Origin: Planctomycetes bacterium UBA2386 | GTDB lineage: Bacteria > Planctomycetota > UBA1135 > UBA2386 | Assembly: GCA_002343845.1 (NCBI GenBank) | Contig: DDSQ01000172.1 | Span: 20,092-84,091 of the forward strand | Direction of reading: 5' to 3' | DNA: 64,000 bases | Part shown: one piece after another, positions 1 through 9,028 of the stretch | Layout: each line of letters begins with the position of its first letter | Numbering within the stretch: the first letter of the stretch is position 1 | The notes under the pieces: generated by a model | Told to the model about the DNA's origin: nothing | The model's database searches: none | Seen by the model: the letters and a program-made list of their open reading frames with translations, nothing else | Translations under genes and position numbers: made by a program

Positions 1-1
1 G

Positions 2-1102
2 CCTGCCGACCCGGCGTCGGCAGCGCGATGGGCGGGCCTCGCCGAAACCGATCGCGAACCGCTGTTGCGATACGAAGAGCAGGCGCGTGGCGCCGACCCG
101 GCACAACGCGTCGAAGTCCGCGGGCCGTCGATCGACGTGCACCACGCGAGCGGTCGCGACGTGCTCGTCGACGCGCTGCAGGTCGGCGACGTGCTGCCGC
201 GGGTGCATGCCCACATCGGCCAGAGCGGGACGCGAACGGACACCACCGTCGTCTGTTCGGCGCGGCGACTGCGCGTCCTGCCGTTCCTGCTGACGCCCGA
301 GGCGCGTGGCTGGCTCACCGGGCATGCCGGCGGCGCTTTGCCGACGGTGGCCTTCCGCGCGCTCGGCGCGCCGTGGCTCCTGGTCGACGATGTCGCCGAC
401 TTCCAACTCGAAGACGCGCGCCAGGGCCGTGTCGAAGGCACCGGGCGGCGCTTGCTGGTGAGCCACGGCGGCCGCGCGGCGTTGTTCGTCGGCGACCCGG
501 AGTCGCTGACGCCGGCCGAAGTGCGCCGCACGCATGGCGGCCGCGTCGTGACGATGCGCGGCGCGCGCGTGCGCGCGTTCGAGGACGACGGCGCGCGGCT
601 GCAAGCGCTCGGCACGTTCGAGGACCGCCCGGAGTTCGTGCCGCCGACGCTGACGTTGCGAACGCCGGAGCGCACCGGTCTGCTCTCGAACATGCAGGCG
701 AGCTGCCGCGGCGACATCGAGGTGCTCACCGAGGCGATCACGTTCGGTGGCCCCGTCACGATGCACACGCTCGACCGCGACGGCGCCATCGACCCACGCG
801 GCATGCGCATCGACGCGCGGGTGTTGGGCATGGGCCGTCACGCCGAGTCGGGCGACGTGGTGCTCGTCAGCGGCACCGACGTCGCCCTCGACTGGCCGAC
901 CCTTCGTGCTCGCTGCGCCGACGTCGAACTCGATCTCCGGCGCCACATGGTGCTGGCCGTCGATCCGGCGGAGGCGGTGGTGACGCTGCCCGATGGCCGC
1001 GAGGTGCGTTCGCCGCGCATCGAGTTCGACTACGAGACGCTGGCGCTGCGCACGTCGCGGGGCCGCGTCAGCGAACCGACGCTCGCCGAGGGCCGTCGGT
1101 GA
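2..1102 (+). CDS. LptA/OstA-like periplasmic protein, 5' end missing
   Basis: The reading frame is open to the left edge with no stop, so the gene begins outside the window; a TTG at 65 is in frame but is unlikely to be the true start. The visible 366 residues are rich in short beta strands. The last hundred or so (around VLVSGTDVALDW to IEFDYETLALRTSRGRV) resemble the repeated strand pattern of OstA/LptA/LptC domains that bind lipopolysaccharide in the periplasm. The stop overlaps the start of the LptD-like gene by four bases (GTGA), so the two are almost certainly co-translated. The Lpt assignment rests mainly on this pairing; the family match itself is weak by eye. Confidence 0.55.
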   Translation, partial: PADPASAARWAGLAETDREPLLRYEEQARGADPAQRVEVRGPSIDVHHASGRDVLVDALQVGDVLPRVHAHIGQSGTRTDTTVVCSARRLRVLPFLLTPEARGWLTGHAGGALPTVAFRALGAPWLLVDDVADFQLEDARQGRVEGTGRRLLVSHGGRAALFVGDPESLTPAEVRRTHGGRVVTMRGARVRAFEDDGARLQALGTFEDRPEFVPPTLTLRTPERTGLLSNMQASCRGDIEVLTEAITFGGPVTMHTLDRDGAIDPRGMRIDARVLGMGRHAESGDVVLVSGTDVALDWPTLRARCADVELDLRRHMVLAVDPAEAVVTLPDGREVRSPRIEFDYETLALRTSRGRVSEPTLAEGRR

Positions 1103-3579
1103 CGCCGGCTGGCCTGCTCACCGCTGCCGCCGTCTGCGCCGTCGCCGCCGGCCTGCGGGCCCAGGTCGAGCCGCCGCCGGGCGGATCGGCGCCGCCGTTC
1201 GCCGACCAATGGAACTCGCTGCAGTCGATCGATCGCGACGACTACCGCGAATGGCACCTGCTCGGCGGCTTCCGGCTGGCGATGCCGTCGCTGCGGCTGT
1301 CGATCCGCGGCCAGAACGCGCTGCTGCTGACCGACCTCGAGGAGACGCGTACGCTGGCACAATCCGCCGCGGACGGCCCCGTGCGGCGCGGCATCGAACT
1401 GCCCGAACCGCGCCGGCGGCTGTCGCCGGACGAACTGCGCGAGCGCCTGCTGCGGTCGCTGCGCGCGGTCGGGCGCGCCGATCCGTCGCGCGTGGCCGAC
1501 GTCGGTGATCGCGCGCTCGACGTGCCGCGTTACCTCTACTGCGAGGGCGGCGTCGTGGTCGTGCGCGACGGCCTCGAGGTGTTGCGCTGCGATCGGCTGT
1601 GGATCTCGCCGCTCGACGACCGCATCGTCGTCGAGAACGCCGAACTGCGCTACACGACGACCACCGGTGGCGCCGGCGACACCCTGGTGGTGCGTGGCCC
1701 CCGCCTGGTCAAGCAGGGCGCCCGGTGGACCGGTCGCGACGTGACGCTGACGACGTGCACGGCCGCCGAACCGCACGTGGCGTTGGCGATCGGCGAAGTC
1801 GAGATCCTCGAGCGCGACGGCGAGTTCGAGGTGATCGCGCGTGGCCAGACACTGCAGGTCGGCGGCAGCAACCTGCTGCCACTGCCCGACGCGCACGTGT
1901 TCACCGGCAGCCAGGGCCAGTTCCCGATCCGATCCGTTCGTGCGGGCTGGTCGGGCAAGGAAGGTGCCGAGGCAGGGATCGTGTTCGGATTGCCGTGGAA
2001 CGGCGCGGGCGGCTCGCTGCACCGCTGGCTGACCGGCCGTCCAGCGCACGAGTTTCGCGGCGACTGGGAACTCGGCGTTGGGTGGATCCAGGAGCGCGGC
2101 GCACCCCTCGACGGCGTGCTCGACTACCGCGTGCCCGGCCTCTACGCCGGCCGCACCGAGGGGTTCTGGATCGACGATCGTGGGCCCGATCTGCGCGAGA
2201 TCACGACCAACCTGGACGGCAGCGCGATCGCGCGCGGCAACCGTGGCCTCGTGCGCACGCAGAATCGCTTCGAGTTCGGGCCGAACACGCGGTTCGACGT
2301 GGTCGCCTTCCACGCCAGCGATCCCGCCGTCTGGTCCGAGTACCATCGTGGGCCGTACCGCAACGAGGAGACGCCGGAGACCTCGACCTACCTGCACCAC
2401 GCCGACGGCAACCGGTTGCTGACGGTCGGTTCGCGCTTCAACCTGTCGGAGTTCTCGTACCGCGACGACCGCGCGCTCGCGCAGCGCTTCGTCGAAGAAC
2501 TGCCGGTGGTCACCTACCACTGGATCGCGCAGCCGATCGCCACGACGCCGTGGCAGACGCCGGTCGTCGTCGACTTCGCGACGGAACTCGGCCAACGCCG
2601 CAGCGACTACGACGATCTCGCTGGCATGCGCGTCTCCGACCGCACGTTCCGCGCCGACCAGCACGCCGAGGTGTCAGCGCCGTTCCGGCTCGGGCCGCTG
2701 AACGTGCGTCCGTTCGCGTCGGGCCGCGGCACGTTCTACGACAACGCCGTCGACGGCGAGAGCGAGGGGCGGTTCGCGGCGACGGGCGGCGTGCAGTTCG
2801 GCACGCGGATGGCGCGCACCTGGTCGTGGCTCGCCGATGGCGAGAGCCGGGCGCTGCGCCACGTGATGGCGCCGCGCGTGAGTTGGCTCAACCGCTTCCA
2901 CGTCGACGACGATGCCGGCGAGTTCCTGCAGTTCGACGCCGTCGATTCGCTCGGCGAAGAGGAGCTCGTGCGCGTCGAACTGCGCAACCTGCTGCAGACG
3001 GCGGGTGGTGACGACGTCGCCTCGCGGCAGCCGCACGAAGTCGTGATGCTCGACCTGGCGCAGGACTTCTTCCCACGCCGCATGCGCGACAACGCTGGCG
3101 AGGACCTCGGGTTGTTCCGCTACGACCTGCTGCTCAGTCCGGAGCCGGGGGCGCTGCCGGTCGACGATTTCGCGTTCGCCATCTACGGCGACCACGACTG
3201 GCAGGACGGTCTGCGCACGCTCGACACCGAGCTGCGGTTCGGTCCGCTCGCCGGCATCGCGTGGACCGTCGAGTACCGCACCGATCGGCTCGTCGACGGC
3301 GCCGTCGGGATCGGCGCCAACACGCGGCTGCTCGATCGCTGGGATCTGTTCGCTGCCAGCCAGCGCGACATCGACCGCGACGAATGGCTGTCGTGGAGCT
3401 TCGGCCTGCGGCGCAACGACCACGACTGGGCGATCGAACTGTCGGCGGTCTACGACCCGTTCGCCGACGAGACGACGCTGCGCCTCGACTTCCTGCCGCG
3501 GCTGGGCAGCTTCAACGCGCCGCGCGGCTCACGCTTCGGCGGTTACCGCGGCCCGGATCCCTTCGCGAACGATTACTGA
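1099..3579 (+). CDS. LptD-like outer-membrane assembly protein
   Basis: This gene encodes 826 residues from a GTG start that overlaps the upstream stop. The frame is open far upstream, but this start gives a clean signal peptide (TPAGLLTAAAVCAVAAGLRA) and the expected translational coupling. An N-terminal OstA-like region (roughly residues 130-300) is followed by a long stretch of alternating polar and aromatic residues typical of a large beta-barrel. LptD proteins place lipopolysaccharide in the outer membrane together with the lipoprotein LptE. The length is close to that of known LptD proteins. No LptE gene is visible nearby. The barrel prediction is by pattern only. Confidence 0.65.
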   Translation: MTPAGLLTAAAVCAVAAGLRAQVEPPPGGSAPPFADQWNSLQSIDRDDYREWHLLGGFRLAMPSLRLSIRGQNALLLTDLEETRTLAQSAADGPVRRGIELPEPRRRLSPDELRERLLRSLRAVGRADPSRVADVGDRALDVPRYLYCEGGVVVVRDGLEVLRCDRLWISPLDDRIVVENAELRYTTTTGGAGDTLVVRGPRLVKQGARWTGRDVTLTTCTAAEPHVALAIGEVEILERDGEFEVIARGQTLQVGGSNLLPLPDAHVFTGSQGQFPIRSVRAGWSGKEGAEAGIVFGLPWNGAGGSLHRWLTGRPAHEFRGDWELGVGWIQERGAPLDGVLDYRVPGLYAGRTEGFWIDDRGPDLREITTNLDGSAIARGNRGLVRTQNRFEFGPNTRFDVVAFHASDPAVWSEYHRGPYRNEETPETSTYLHHADGNRLLTVGSRFNLSEFSYRDDRALAQRFVEELPVVTYHWIAQPIATTPWQTPVVVDFATELGQRRSDYDDLAGMRVSDRTFRADQHAEVSAPFRLGPLNVRPFASGRGTFYDNAVDGESEGRFAATGGVQFGTRMARTWSWLADGESRALRHVMAPRVSWLNRFHVDDDAGEFLQFDAVDSLGEEELVRVELRNLLQTAGGDDVASRQPHEVVMLDLAQDFFPRRMRDNAGEDLGLFRYDLLLSPEPGALPVDDFAFAIYGDHDWQDGLRTLDTELRFGPLAGIAWTVEYRTDRLVDGAVGIGANTRLLDRWDLFAASQRDIDRDEWLSWSFGLRRNDHDWAIELSAVYDPFADETTLRLDFLPRLGSFNAPRGSRFGGYRGPDPFANDY

Positions 3580-3604
3580 TCCGGGCAGCGGTCGTGCTGC
3601 GGAC

Positions 3605-4633
3605 TCAGAACGACCAGCCGACGGACAGCAGCACGCGGTTGTCGACGCGGTCGCGGGCCGGTGCCGGCGTGTTGTCGTAGTCGATCACGTGCGCGAGCGA
3701 GGCGATCATGCTCTCGGTCAGCGACGTCGTGATCTCGGTCTTGCCCTGGATGTAGGTGTCGCGAAGGTTCTCGGTCGACGGGTACGCCTCGACGCCGTGC
3801 ACGAGCTTGGTCGACCCGCCCAGTGCGCGGACCAGCTTGTAGGCCACGCGCGCTGCGAGGTAGTCGTCGGAAGGCGTCGCCGAGCGGTAGCTCTCGTTGA
3901 CGTACGACAGACCGGCTTCGGTCAGGAACGTCATGGTGCTGTCCTCGACCCAGGTGTAGCCGACACCCGCACCACCCTGGAACCGCAGCTCGATGTCCGC
4001 GAGCGTGTCGCCGAGCACGCGAGCCGTGGCGAGCGCGTACCAGCGCTCACCCAGGAAGTAGTCGTACTTCATGCCACCGCCGGTGCGGCGCTGGTTGAGC
4101 TTCCAGGTCCGGAAGCCGGCCGAAGCCGCGTTGTTGTCCTTGTCCTCGCTGTAGTCCCAGGCGGCGTCGACCGAGATGCGGTCGTCCTTGCGGCGCATCG
4201 ACGCGTCGAAGGCAGCGCCGACGGCGCGGCGATCGGTGTTGCCGTCGGTCCACAGGCCGTTGATGCGCAGCGTGCCGTCCCACGTCGGCTCGACTTCCTT
4301 CGGCGGGTTGATCATGCCGAGGTCGGCGACCGCGAGCGACGTCGTCGCTCCTTCGAGCTTCAGGCTTCCGGCCTCCATGCCGGTGATGCGGCGGCGCAGG
4401 AGGTCGCCGCTCTTGGTCTTCAGCTCGACCTGTTCCTTGGTCTCGAGGCTGGCGATGTTCGCGAACGGCACGACGACGTCGCCGAGAGCCGACGAGGCGA
4501 TGGTGACCTTGCCGTCGGCCATCGTCTTGATCGTGCCCGTGAGCACGTCACCGTTGGCCAGGGTGATCTTGTCTTGGGCGAAAGCGCTGGTGGCGAGGGC
4601 CGCCAGCAGAGAGAGGTGTAGGGCGTGACGCAT
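3605..4633 (-). CDS. DUF481 outer-membrane protein
   Basis: The protein has 342 residues. The start chosen is the ATG opening MRHALHLSLLAALATSAFAQ, a clear signal peptide; the frame is open further upstream but encodes nothing recognisable. Residues 21-70 (ITLANGDVLTGTIKTM) look like a small SH3-like barrel often found before DUF481. From about residue 115 (GTLRINGLWTDGNTD) the sequence matches the DUF481/YdiY pattern of amphipathic strands. It ends in VGWSF, and a terminal Phe is typical of Bam-inserted barrels. The function of this family is not established. It is convergent with the LptD-like gene and divergent from the FUN14-like gene. Confidence 0.75.
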   Translation of the reverse strand: MRHALHLSLLAALATSAFAQDKITLANGDVLTGTIKTMADGKVTIASSALGDVVVPFANIASLETKEQVELKTKSGDLLRRRITGMEAGSLKLEGATTSLAVADLGMINPPKEVEPTWDGTLRINGLWTDGNTDRRAVGAAFDASMRRKDDRISVDAAWDYSEDKDNNAASAGFRTWKLNQRRTGGGMKYDYFLGERWYALATARVLGDTLADIELRFQGGAGVGYTWVEDSTMTFLTEAGLSYVNESYRSATPSDDYLAARVAYKLVRALGGSTKLVHGVEAYPSTENLRDTYIQGKTEITTSLTESMIASLAHVIDYDNTPAPARDRVDNRVLLSVGWSF

Positions 4634-4802
4634 GGAGTCGGGGTTTTTGGGCCGAGCAGCATGCCGAGCGATGCACAGGGGGCCAAGCGTTTTCGCCGGA
4701 GGGAGGTGCAGCGCGGTAGTCTGGCGGCGCTTGAGCACCGATCCGGCCTCGACGACCACGACCTCTCCGCATGGGCGCAGTGTCGCGCAGTGGTTCGGCG
4801 AC

Positions 4803-5288
4803 ATGCCCCGATGGAAAATGGGGTTGCTGCTCGCCGCGGTCGCGACCGCCGCGGTCGGCGGCCTGATGAGCCTCGGCGGCGGCGACGCGGGAACGGGGAC
4901 TTCCGGTGGAGCGGCATCGGGCGCGGCGACGAGCCTGCTCGCCGGCCAGCCGACGACGGGCGGCGCTGCGAACGCCGGCGAGGAACCGGCCGCGAAGGGC
5001 GTGTTTCGCCTGGGCTTCAGCTTCCTCGCCGGGTTCTGCCTCGGCAGCTTCGTGCGCGCCACGTTGCGCGTGGCGGCGATCGCGTTCGGCTTCTGGTTGC
5101 TGCTGACGATCGTGCTCGCGAACTACGGCATCCTCGTTGTCGACTGGAACGCGATGTCGTCGCTCTGGGACCGCTTCGCCGCGAACGTCGAGCAGGAGTG
5201 GAGCAGCGTGCAGCGCTTCCTCACCGGCAGTCTGCCGGCGGCCGGGCTTGCGGCGACCGGACTCGTCGTCGGCCTGCGCCGGCACTGA
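4803..5288 (+). CDS. FUN14 family membrane protein
   Basis: The protein has 161 residues. The start at MPRWKMGLLL puts a hydrophobic segment at the N-terminus; the frame is open upstream but without membrane or domain features. After a Gly/Ala/Thr-rich linker, residues about 68-125 (LGFSFLAGFCLGSF, then a long hydrophobic stretch ending LANYGILVVDW) match the FUN14 fold of paired membrane helices, with the Gly-rich first helix. A final helix ends in LVVGLRRH. Bacterial FUN14 proteins have no firmly assigned role. It is transcribed divergently from the DUF481 gene. Confidence 0.65.
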   Translation: MPRWKMGLLLAAVATAAVGGLMSLGGGDAGTGTSGGAASGAATSLLAGQPTTGGAANAGEEPAAKGVFRLGFSFLAGFCLGSFVRATLRVAAIAFGFWLLLTIVLANYGILVVDWNAMSSLWDRFAANVEQEWSSVQRFLTGSLPAAGLAATGLVVGLRRH

Positions 5289-5469
5289 GCGGCGCGCGAC
5301 GCAGCTTCGCGCAGCGCTTCGAACGGCAATCGATGCCCGCGGCGGTAGCTGGGGACGTCGAGTGCCCGGTCGCAAGGCGAGGACCCAGCGGCGGAGTCGG
5401 CACCCTCGGCAGTCCATGGCGCACCTCCACCTGGGCGCTCGTCGCGCCGACGAGTAGAACCTGCGCCTC

Positions 5470-6039
5470 ATGGCTTCGCGCACTTCCTCTCGTAGCGGTC
5501 GCAGCAGCCGCGCCTCGGCGAGTTCCTCCTCCAACACCACGGCGTTCGCGATCGGCGGCATCGGCGTCGCCGTCGTCGGCCTGCTCGTCGTGGTCTTCGC
5601 GAACCGCGGCAACGACGCGGAAGCCGGCGGCAACCAACCGGTGAACCCACCGCCGTTCGCGACGCCAGCGGTGACGCCGACCCCGGCACCCGCGGTCAGC
5701 GAGTCGTCCCGCGCCGGCAAGACGCCGACCAAGGCCGCTCCGGCGCTGACGGCCGAGACGTTGCAGCAGGCCCGCACGCTGCTCGGCGAAGCGAAGGCGT
5801 TGTGCAACGAAGGCGTGACGGCGCGTACCGCTGGCAACAACCAGGAAGCTCGCACCAAGCAGTCGGCCGCCAAGGACAAGATCGACGCGCTGAAGGCGAT
5901 GGTCGCCGTTCCCGCCCTGTGGCAGGAGGAAGCGCAGCTCTCCGACTGGGCGCAGCCGGCCGAGTACGTCGCCCTCGAGAAGCTCTACGCCGAGGTCAGC
6001 AAGATCGAGAAGCAGATCCGCATGGGCGGCGGCACCTGA
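5470..6039 (+). CDS. Unknown membrane-anchored protein with helical C-terminal domain
   Basis: I do not recognise this 189-residue protein. It has a Ser/Arg-rich cytoplasmic start, one membrane segment (about residues 25-43, ending VVGLLVVVFA), a Pro/Thr-rich linker, and a charged helical domain from about residue 90 that could form a coiled coil. A TAGAAC hexamer lies nine bases before the ATG and no ribosome-binding site is seen, so the mRNA may be leaderless. It is followed after 15 bases by the isomerase-like gene on the same strand, so the two probably share a transcript. Confidence 0.6.
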   Translation: MASRTSSRSGRSSRASASSSSNTTAFAIGGIGVAVVGLLVVVFANRGNDAEAGGNQPVNPPPFATPAVTPTPAPAVSESSRAGKTPTKAAPALTAETLQQARTLLGEAKALCNEGVTARTAGNNQEARTKQSAAKDKIDALKAMVAVPALWQEEAQLSDWAQPAEYVALEKLYAEVSKIEKQIRMGGGT

Positions 6040-6054
6040 CGGTCCGGGCCGCGC

Positions 6055-6888
6055 ATGCTGCTCGGCTACCAGACCAACGGGCTGCAGAACCACCGCCTGC
6101 TCGATGCCCTCGAGCTGCTGGCGGCGTCCGGCTACCGGGCGGTCGGCATCACGCCCGACACCTGCCACCTGGACCCGTCGCGCACGACCGACGCCGAACT
6201 CGCGGTCGTCGCCGCGGCGCTGGTGTCCCTGCGCCTGCACCCGGTGATCGAGACCGGCGCGCGCTTCCTGCTCGACCCGACCCAGAAGCACGAGCCGACG
6301 CTGATGACCCGCGACCGGGCACGGCGGGAGCAGCGGCTCGACTTCTACCGGCGCGCGGCGGCGATGGGGGCGCGGCTGGGGGCGAAGGTGTTGTCGTTCT
6401 GGGCCGGCATCGACCGGGCGCCCGGCGCCGACAGTGGCGATTGGCTGCGGGATGGGGTCCGGCGAACGGTCGCCGCCGTCCGCGCCGAGGGCCTCGTGCC
6501 CTCGTTCGAACCCGAGCCGGGCATGGCGGTCGAGACGTTCGCCGACTGGCAGCGCCTGCGCGCCGATCTCGGCAGCGAGTCGCCGGCGCTGACCCTCGAC
6601 GTCGGCCATCTCTACGCGGTCTGGGAAGGCGAACCGGCGGCGGTGATCGCCGCGGCCGGACCGTTCCTCGCCCAGGTCCATCTCGAAGACATGCGCCGCG
6701 GGGTGCACGAGCACCTGCTGCCGGGCACCGGCGACGTCGACTTCGATGGCGTTCTAACCGCAATCGCTGCTACTGGTTACGCCGGTCCGGTGTGCTTCGA
6801 ACTGTCGCGGGCAAGCCACCTGGCGCCGGTCGCGGTTGCCGCCTGCCGCGACCTGTGGCAGCGCTGCGTCCCGAGATCGCGTCGTTGA
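6055..6888 (+). CDS. Sugar phosphate isomerase/epimerase-like TIM barrel protein
   Basis: This 277-residue protein has the pattern of the AP-endonuclease-2/xylose-isomerase-like barrels. It starts LLGYQTNGL, has YRAVGITPDT near residue 30, and carries likely metal ligands in the C-terminal half: Glu in FEPEPG, Asp and His in LDVGHLY, His in VHLEDM, and a final Glu in CFELS. Such enzymes move carbonyl groups or epimerise sugars and inositols; the substrate cannot be read here. The start ATG follows the upstream gene by 15 bases, suggesting one operon. Confidence 0.7.
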   Translation: MLLGYQTNGLQNHRLLDALELLAASGYRAVGITPDTCHLDPSRTTDAELAVVAAALVSLRLHPVIETGARFLLDPTQKHEPTLMTRDRARREQRLDFYRRAAAMGARLGAKVLSFWAGIDRAPGADSGDWLRDGVRRTVAAVRAEGLVPSFEPEPGMAVETFADWQRLRADLGSESPALTLDVGHLYAVWEGEPAAVIAAAGPFLAQVHLEDMRRGVHEHLLPGTGDVDFDGVLTAIAATGYAGPVCFELSRASHLAPVAVAACRDLWQRCVPRSRR

Positions 6889-6969
6889 CCCGCCGGGGAA
6901 CGCTCTCGTACGCTCCCGGCCCGCGGTTGCCCGGCGTCGTTCGACTCTCGGGCAGTTCGTGGACCCTGC

Positions 6970-7266
6970 ATGCGCACCTGCCCCTCCGTCGAAGGCTCCG
7001 CCTCACCGCTGATCACCCACCGGATCGGGGCGGACGTCTGCATGGCGCGCCAGGGCACGTTCTTCCACAAGTGCCACCGGTGCATCTACCGGGGTCAGGC
7101 CGCCACTTGGGAACCCGCCGAGCCGCCGATGGGGATGGTCCATCTGCACCCGCCGGAGGAAGCCCCGCACGCGGACCAGAAGCTGGTCGAGATCGTGCGC
7201 CCCGAGGGGGGGCGCCGGGCGGCGGCCAAGAAGAAGCCTGCCAAGGCTCTCGACGTCTCGATCTGA
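6970..7266 (+). CDS. Small Cys/His-rich protein of unknown function
   Basis: The protein has 98 residues. A cluster of Cys24, His33, Cys35, His36 and Cys38 within MARQGTFFHKCHRCIYRG resembles a small metal-binding site (CxxC plus neighbours), followed by an acidic/Pro region and a basic Lys/Ala-rich tail (AAAKKKPAK). A second possible start is the ATG at 7042, just before the cluster, but it would lose the first Cys. It lies between the isomerase-like gene and a convergent HPt gene and ends at a strong hairpin. I cannot assign a function; a zinc- or nucleic-acid-binding role is only a guess. Confidence 0.5.
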   Translation: MRTCPSVEGSASPLITHRIGADVCMARQGTFFHKCHRCIYRGQAATWEPAEPPMGMVHLHPPEEAPHADQKLVEIVRPEGGRRAAAKKKPAKALDVSI

Positions 7267-7284
7267 CGGGCGATCGCTCGCCCG
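7267..7284. terminator. Hairpin between convergent genes
   Basis: A perfect 7-bp stem CGGGCGA/TCGCCCG with a TCGC loop begins at the base after the stop of the small Cys/His gene. It ends ten bases before the HPt stop, so it could serve both strands. There is no T-tract. Confidence 0.45.
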
Positions 7285-7293
7285 CGGCGGCTG

Positions 7294-7656
7294 TCAGCCC
7301 TTGTAGGTCGCCAGCAGCTTGCGCAGCGCGACCTCGGCCTCGGCGAACCGCTGGCTGAGCACCGGCTCGATGCGCCGGGACTCGTCGAGCTTGTGGTAGC
7401 GGGTCGCGAGCTGCATCTCCTCGCAGGCGTTCTGCAACAGCCTCGCGCCGAGGTTGCCCGACGAGCCCTTCAGGCTGTGGGCCGCGCGTTCGGCCTTGTC
7501 GAAGTCGCCGACCGCCAATCCCTCGGTGACCGCGGCCACCTTGGCCGGCCCGTCGTCGAGGAACATCGTGATGAGGTCCATCACGAGCTCCGGGTCGCCG
7601 TCGTCCGAGAACGACAGCAGCTCCTCGACCACACTCATGTCCAGAACCTGGTCCAT
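7294..7656 (-). CDS. HPt domain phosphotransfer protein
   Basis: This 120-residue single-domain protein has the HPt four-helix pattern. The phosphoacceptor is His60 in AAHSLKGSSGNLGA, the classical motif. HPt proteins pass phosphate between hybrid histidine kinases and response regulators in the cytoplasm; no kinase or receiver gene is nearby, so the partner is encoded elsewhere. The ATG chosen is preceded by a good ribosome-binding site (AGGAGGACACGGGGG before ATG), one of the few clear ones in the window. It lies downstream of, and on the same strand as, the isopropylmalate synthase-like gene, separated by 80 bases. Confidence 0.85.
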   Translation of the reverse strand: MDQVLDMSVVEELLSFSDDGDPELVMDLITMFLDDGPAKVAAVTEGLAVGDFDKAERAAHSLKGSSGNLGARLLQNACEEMQLATRYHKLDESRRIEPVLSQRFAEAEVALRKLLATYKG

Positions 7657-7736
7657 CCCCCGTGTCCTCCTAGACGCGCTGGATCGACGCGACCAGGGGC
7701 CGCCTTGACGAGGCTGTCCCAGACAGGGACTCGCCG

Positions 7737-8957
7737 TCAGGGCTTGGCGGCGGCGCGCACTTCGGCGTCGGTGAGCAGGCGCTTGCTCGACTTGCCGGCG
7801 GCAAGGACGCGTTGGACGCGCTCTTCGGTCGGATCGATGCCGAGACGCTCTAGCACGAACGCGGCGTTCGACTTGCCCGCCATCGGCCCCACGGCGATTC
7901 GCTGCTGCAGGCCGACCATCCCCGCCGGCACACCCGAATAGACCGCGTCGGCGAGTTCCACGTCGCCCTTCCGGAACGCCTTGATGACCGCGGCGGCGTG
8001 CACGCCGGTGCCGGTCTCGAACGCGTCGGTGCCGAGCACCGGGTAGTTGTGCGGGATCTCGACCTCGAGGGCCCTGGCCGCGGCCGCGACGTACTGGGGC
8101 AGCGTGCGCAGGTCGTTGTCGATCCAGCCGAGCAGGCGGCAGTTGACCAGCAGCAGGTCCATCGGCGCGTTGCCGGCGCGTTCGCCGACGCCAAGCGCGG
8201 TGCCGTGCACACGATCGGCTCCGGCTTCGATCGCGGCGATGCAGTTGGCGATGCCGAGATCGCGGTCGCGGTGGCCGTGCCAGTCGACGCCGAGCGTCTT
8301 GTCGTGCTGATCGGCGAGCTGACGAACGAACCGGACCACGGCGCTGGCACCGCGGGGCGTGGCGTGGCCGACGGTGTCGCAGACGCACAGCCGCCGCGCG
8401 CCGAGTTCGATCGCTTCGCTGTAGAGCGCGCGCACGGTTTCGGGCCGGGCACGGGTCGTGTCCTCGGTCACGTACATGACCGGCAGCGAGTGCTTGCGTG
8501 CGAACGACAACGCTTCGCGCGTGTGCTGCAGCAGCTTCTCGAGCGGCCAATCCTCGGCGTACTGCCGGATGTAGCTGCTGCCGATGAACGCGCACACCTC
8601 GATCGGGATGCCGGCCCGCTGCGTCATCTCGACCACCGGCTCGATGTCGCTGACGACCGTGCGGCACGCGACGTTGGCGCCGATGCGCAACCCGTTCTTG
8701 GCGATGTGCTGCGCGAGCTTCAGGATGTCCTCGCGCGGCCGGCCGCCAGCGCCCGGCAAGCCGAGGTTGGCGGTGTGGATGCCGAGCCGGTCCATGTGCT
8801 CGATCAGCTCGATCTTGGTCTCGAGCGGCGGGTCGCTGACTGCCGGCGACTGCAGGCCGTCGCGCAGCGTCTCGTCGTCGAACTGCAGCGGCCGCGCCGG
8901 GCGGAATGCGCCCTGGTCGAGGTTCCAGTCGTGGATCAGGTCCGCGATGCGGGTCAT
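7737..8957 (-). CDS. 2-isopropylmalate/homocitrate synthase-like enzyme
   Basis: The protein has 406 residues with the HMG-CoA-lyase-like TIM barrel. LQFDDETLRDGLQSP contains the catalytic LRDGxQ motif. Metal-binding HGHRDRDLG and GVGERAGNAPMD are the other hallmarks of the LeuA/NifV group. These enzymes condense acetyl-CoA with a 2-oxoacid. The C-terminal LeuA regulatory dimer domain is missing, so it is shorter than standard LeuA and probably not feedback-regulated by leucine. A homocitrate synthase-like or citramalate-like substrate is equally possible. A TATGCT hexamer nine bases before the ATG suggests a leaderless transcript. Confidence 0.75.
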   Translation of the reverse strand: MTRIADLIHDWNLDQGAFRPARPLQFDDETLRDGLQSPAVSDPPLETKIELIEHMDRLGIHTANLGLPGAGGRPREDILKLAQHIAKNGLRIGANVACRTVVSDIEPVVEMTQRAGIPIEVCAFIGSSYIRQYAEDWPLEKLLQHTREALSFARKHSLPVMYVTEDTTRARPETVRALYSEAIELGARRLCVCDTVGHATPRGASAVVRFVRQLADQHDKTLGVDWHGHRDRDLGIANCIAAIEAGADRVHGTALGVGERAGNAPMDLLLVNCRLLGWIDNDLRTLPQYVAAAARALEVEIPHNYPVLGTDAFETGTGVHAAAVIKAFRKGDVELADAVYSGVPAGMVGLQQRIAVGPMAGKSNAAFVLERLGIDPTEERVQRVLAAGKSSKRLLTDAEVRAAAKP

Positions 8958-8966
8958 GGGGCGAGC

Positions 8967-8972
8967 AGCATA
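8967..8972 (-). promoter_or_regulatory. -10-like hexamer of the isopropylmalate synthase-like gene
   Basis: TATGCT on the minus strand lies nine bases before the ATG at 8957, too close for a 5' UTR of normal length. No convincing -35 is seen. Confidence 0.35.
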
Positions 8973-9028
8973 CCGTCGTCGAACAGGCGCCGAAGACAGG
9001 GCCGCGCCTTCCGAGGCGGCGAGGGTCC

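Noticed and set aside
28..1098. Extension of the LptD-like frame to the left of the chosen GTG
   Set aside because: The upstream frame is Arg-rich, overlaps the LptA-like gene completely, and the signal peptide begins at 1099.
3580..3604. Small GCAGC/GCTGC hairpin between the LptD-like and DUF481 stops
   Set aside because: Only five base pairs and easily expected by chance in this composition.
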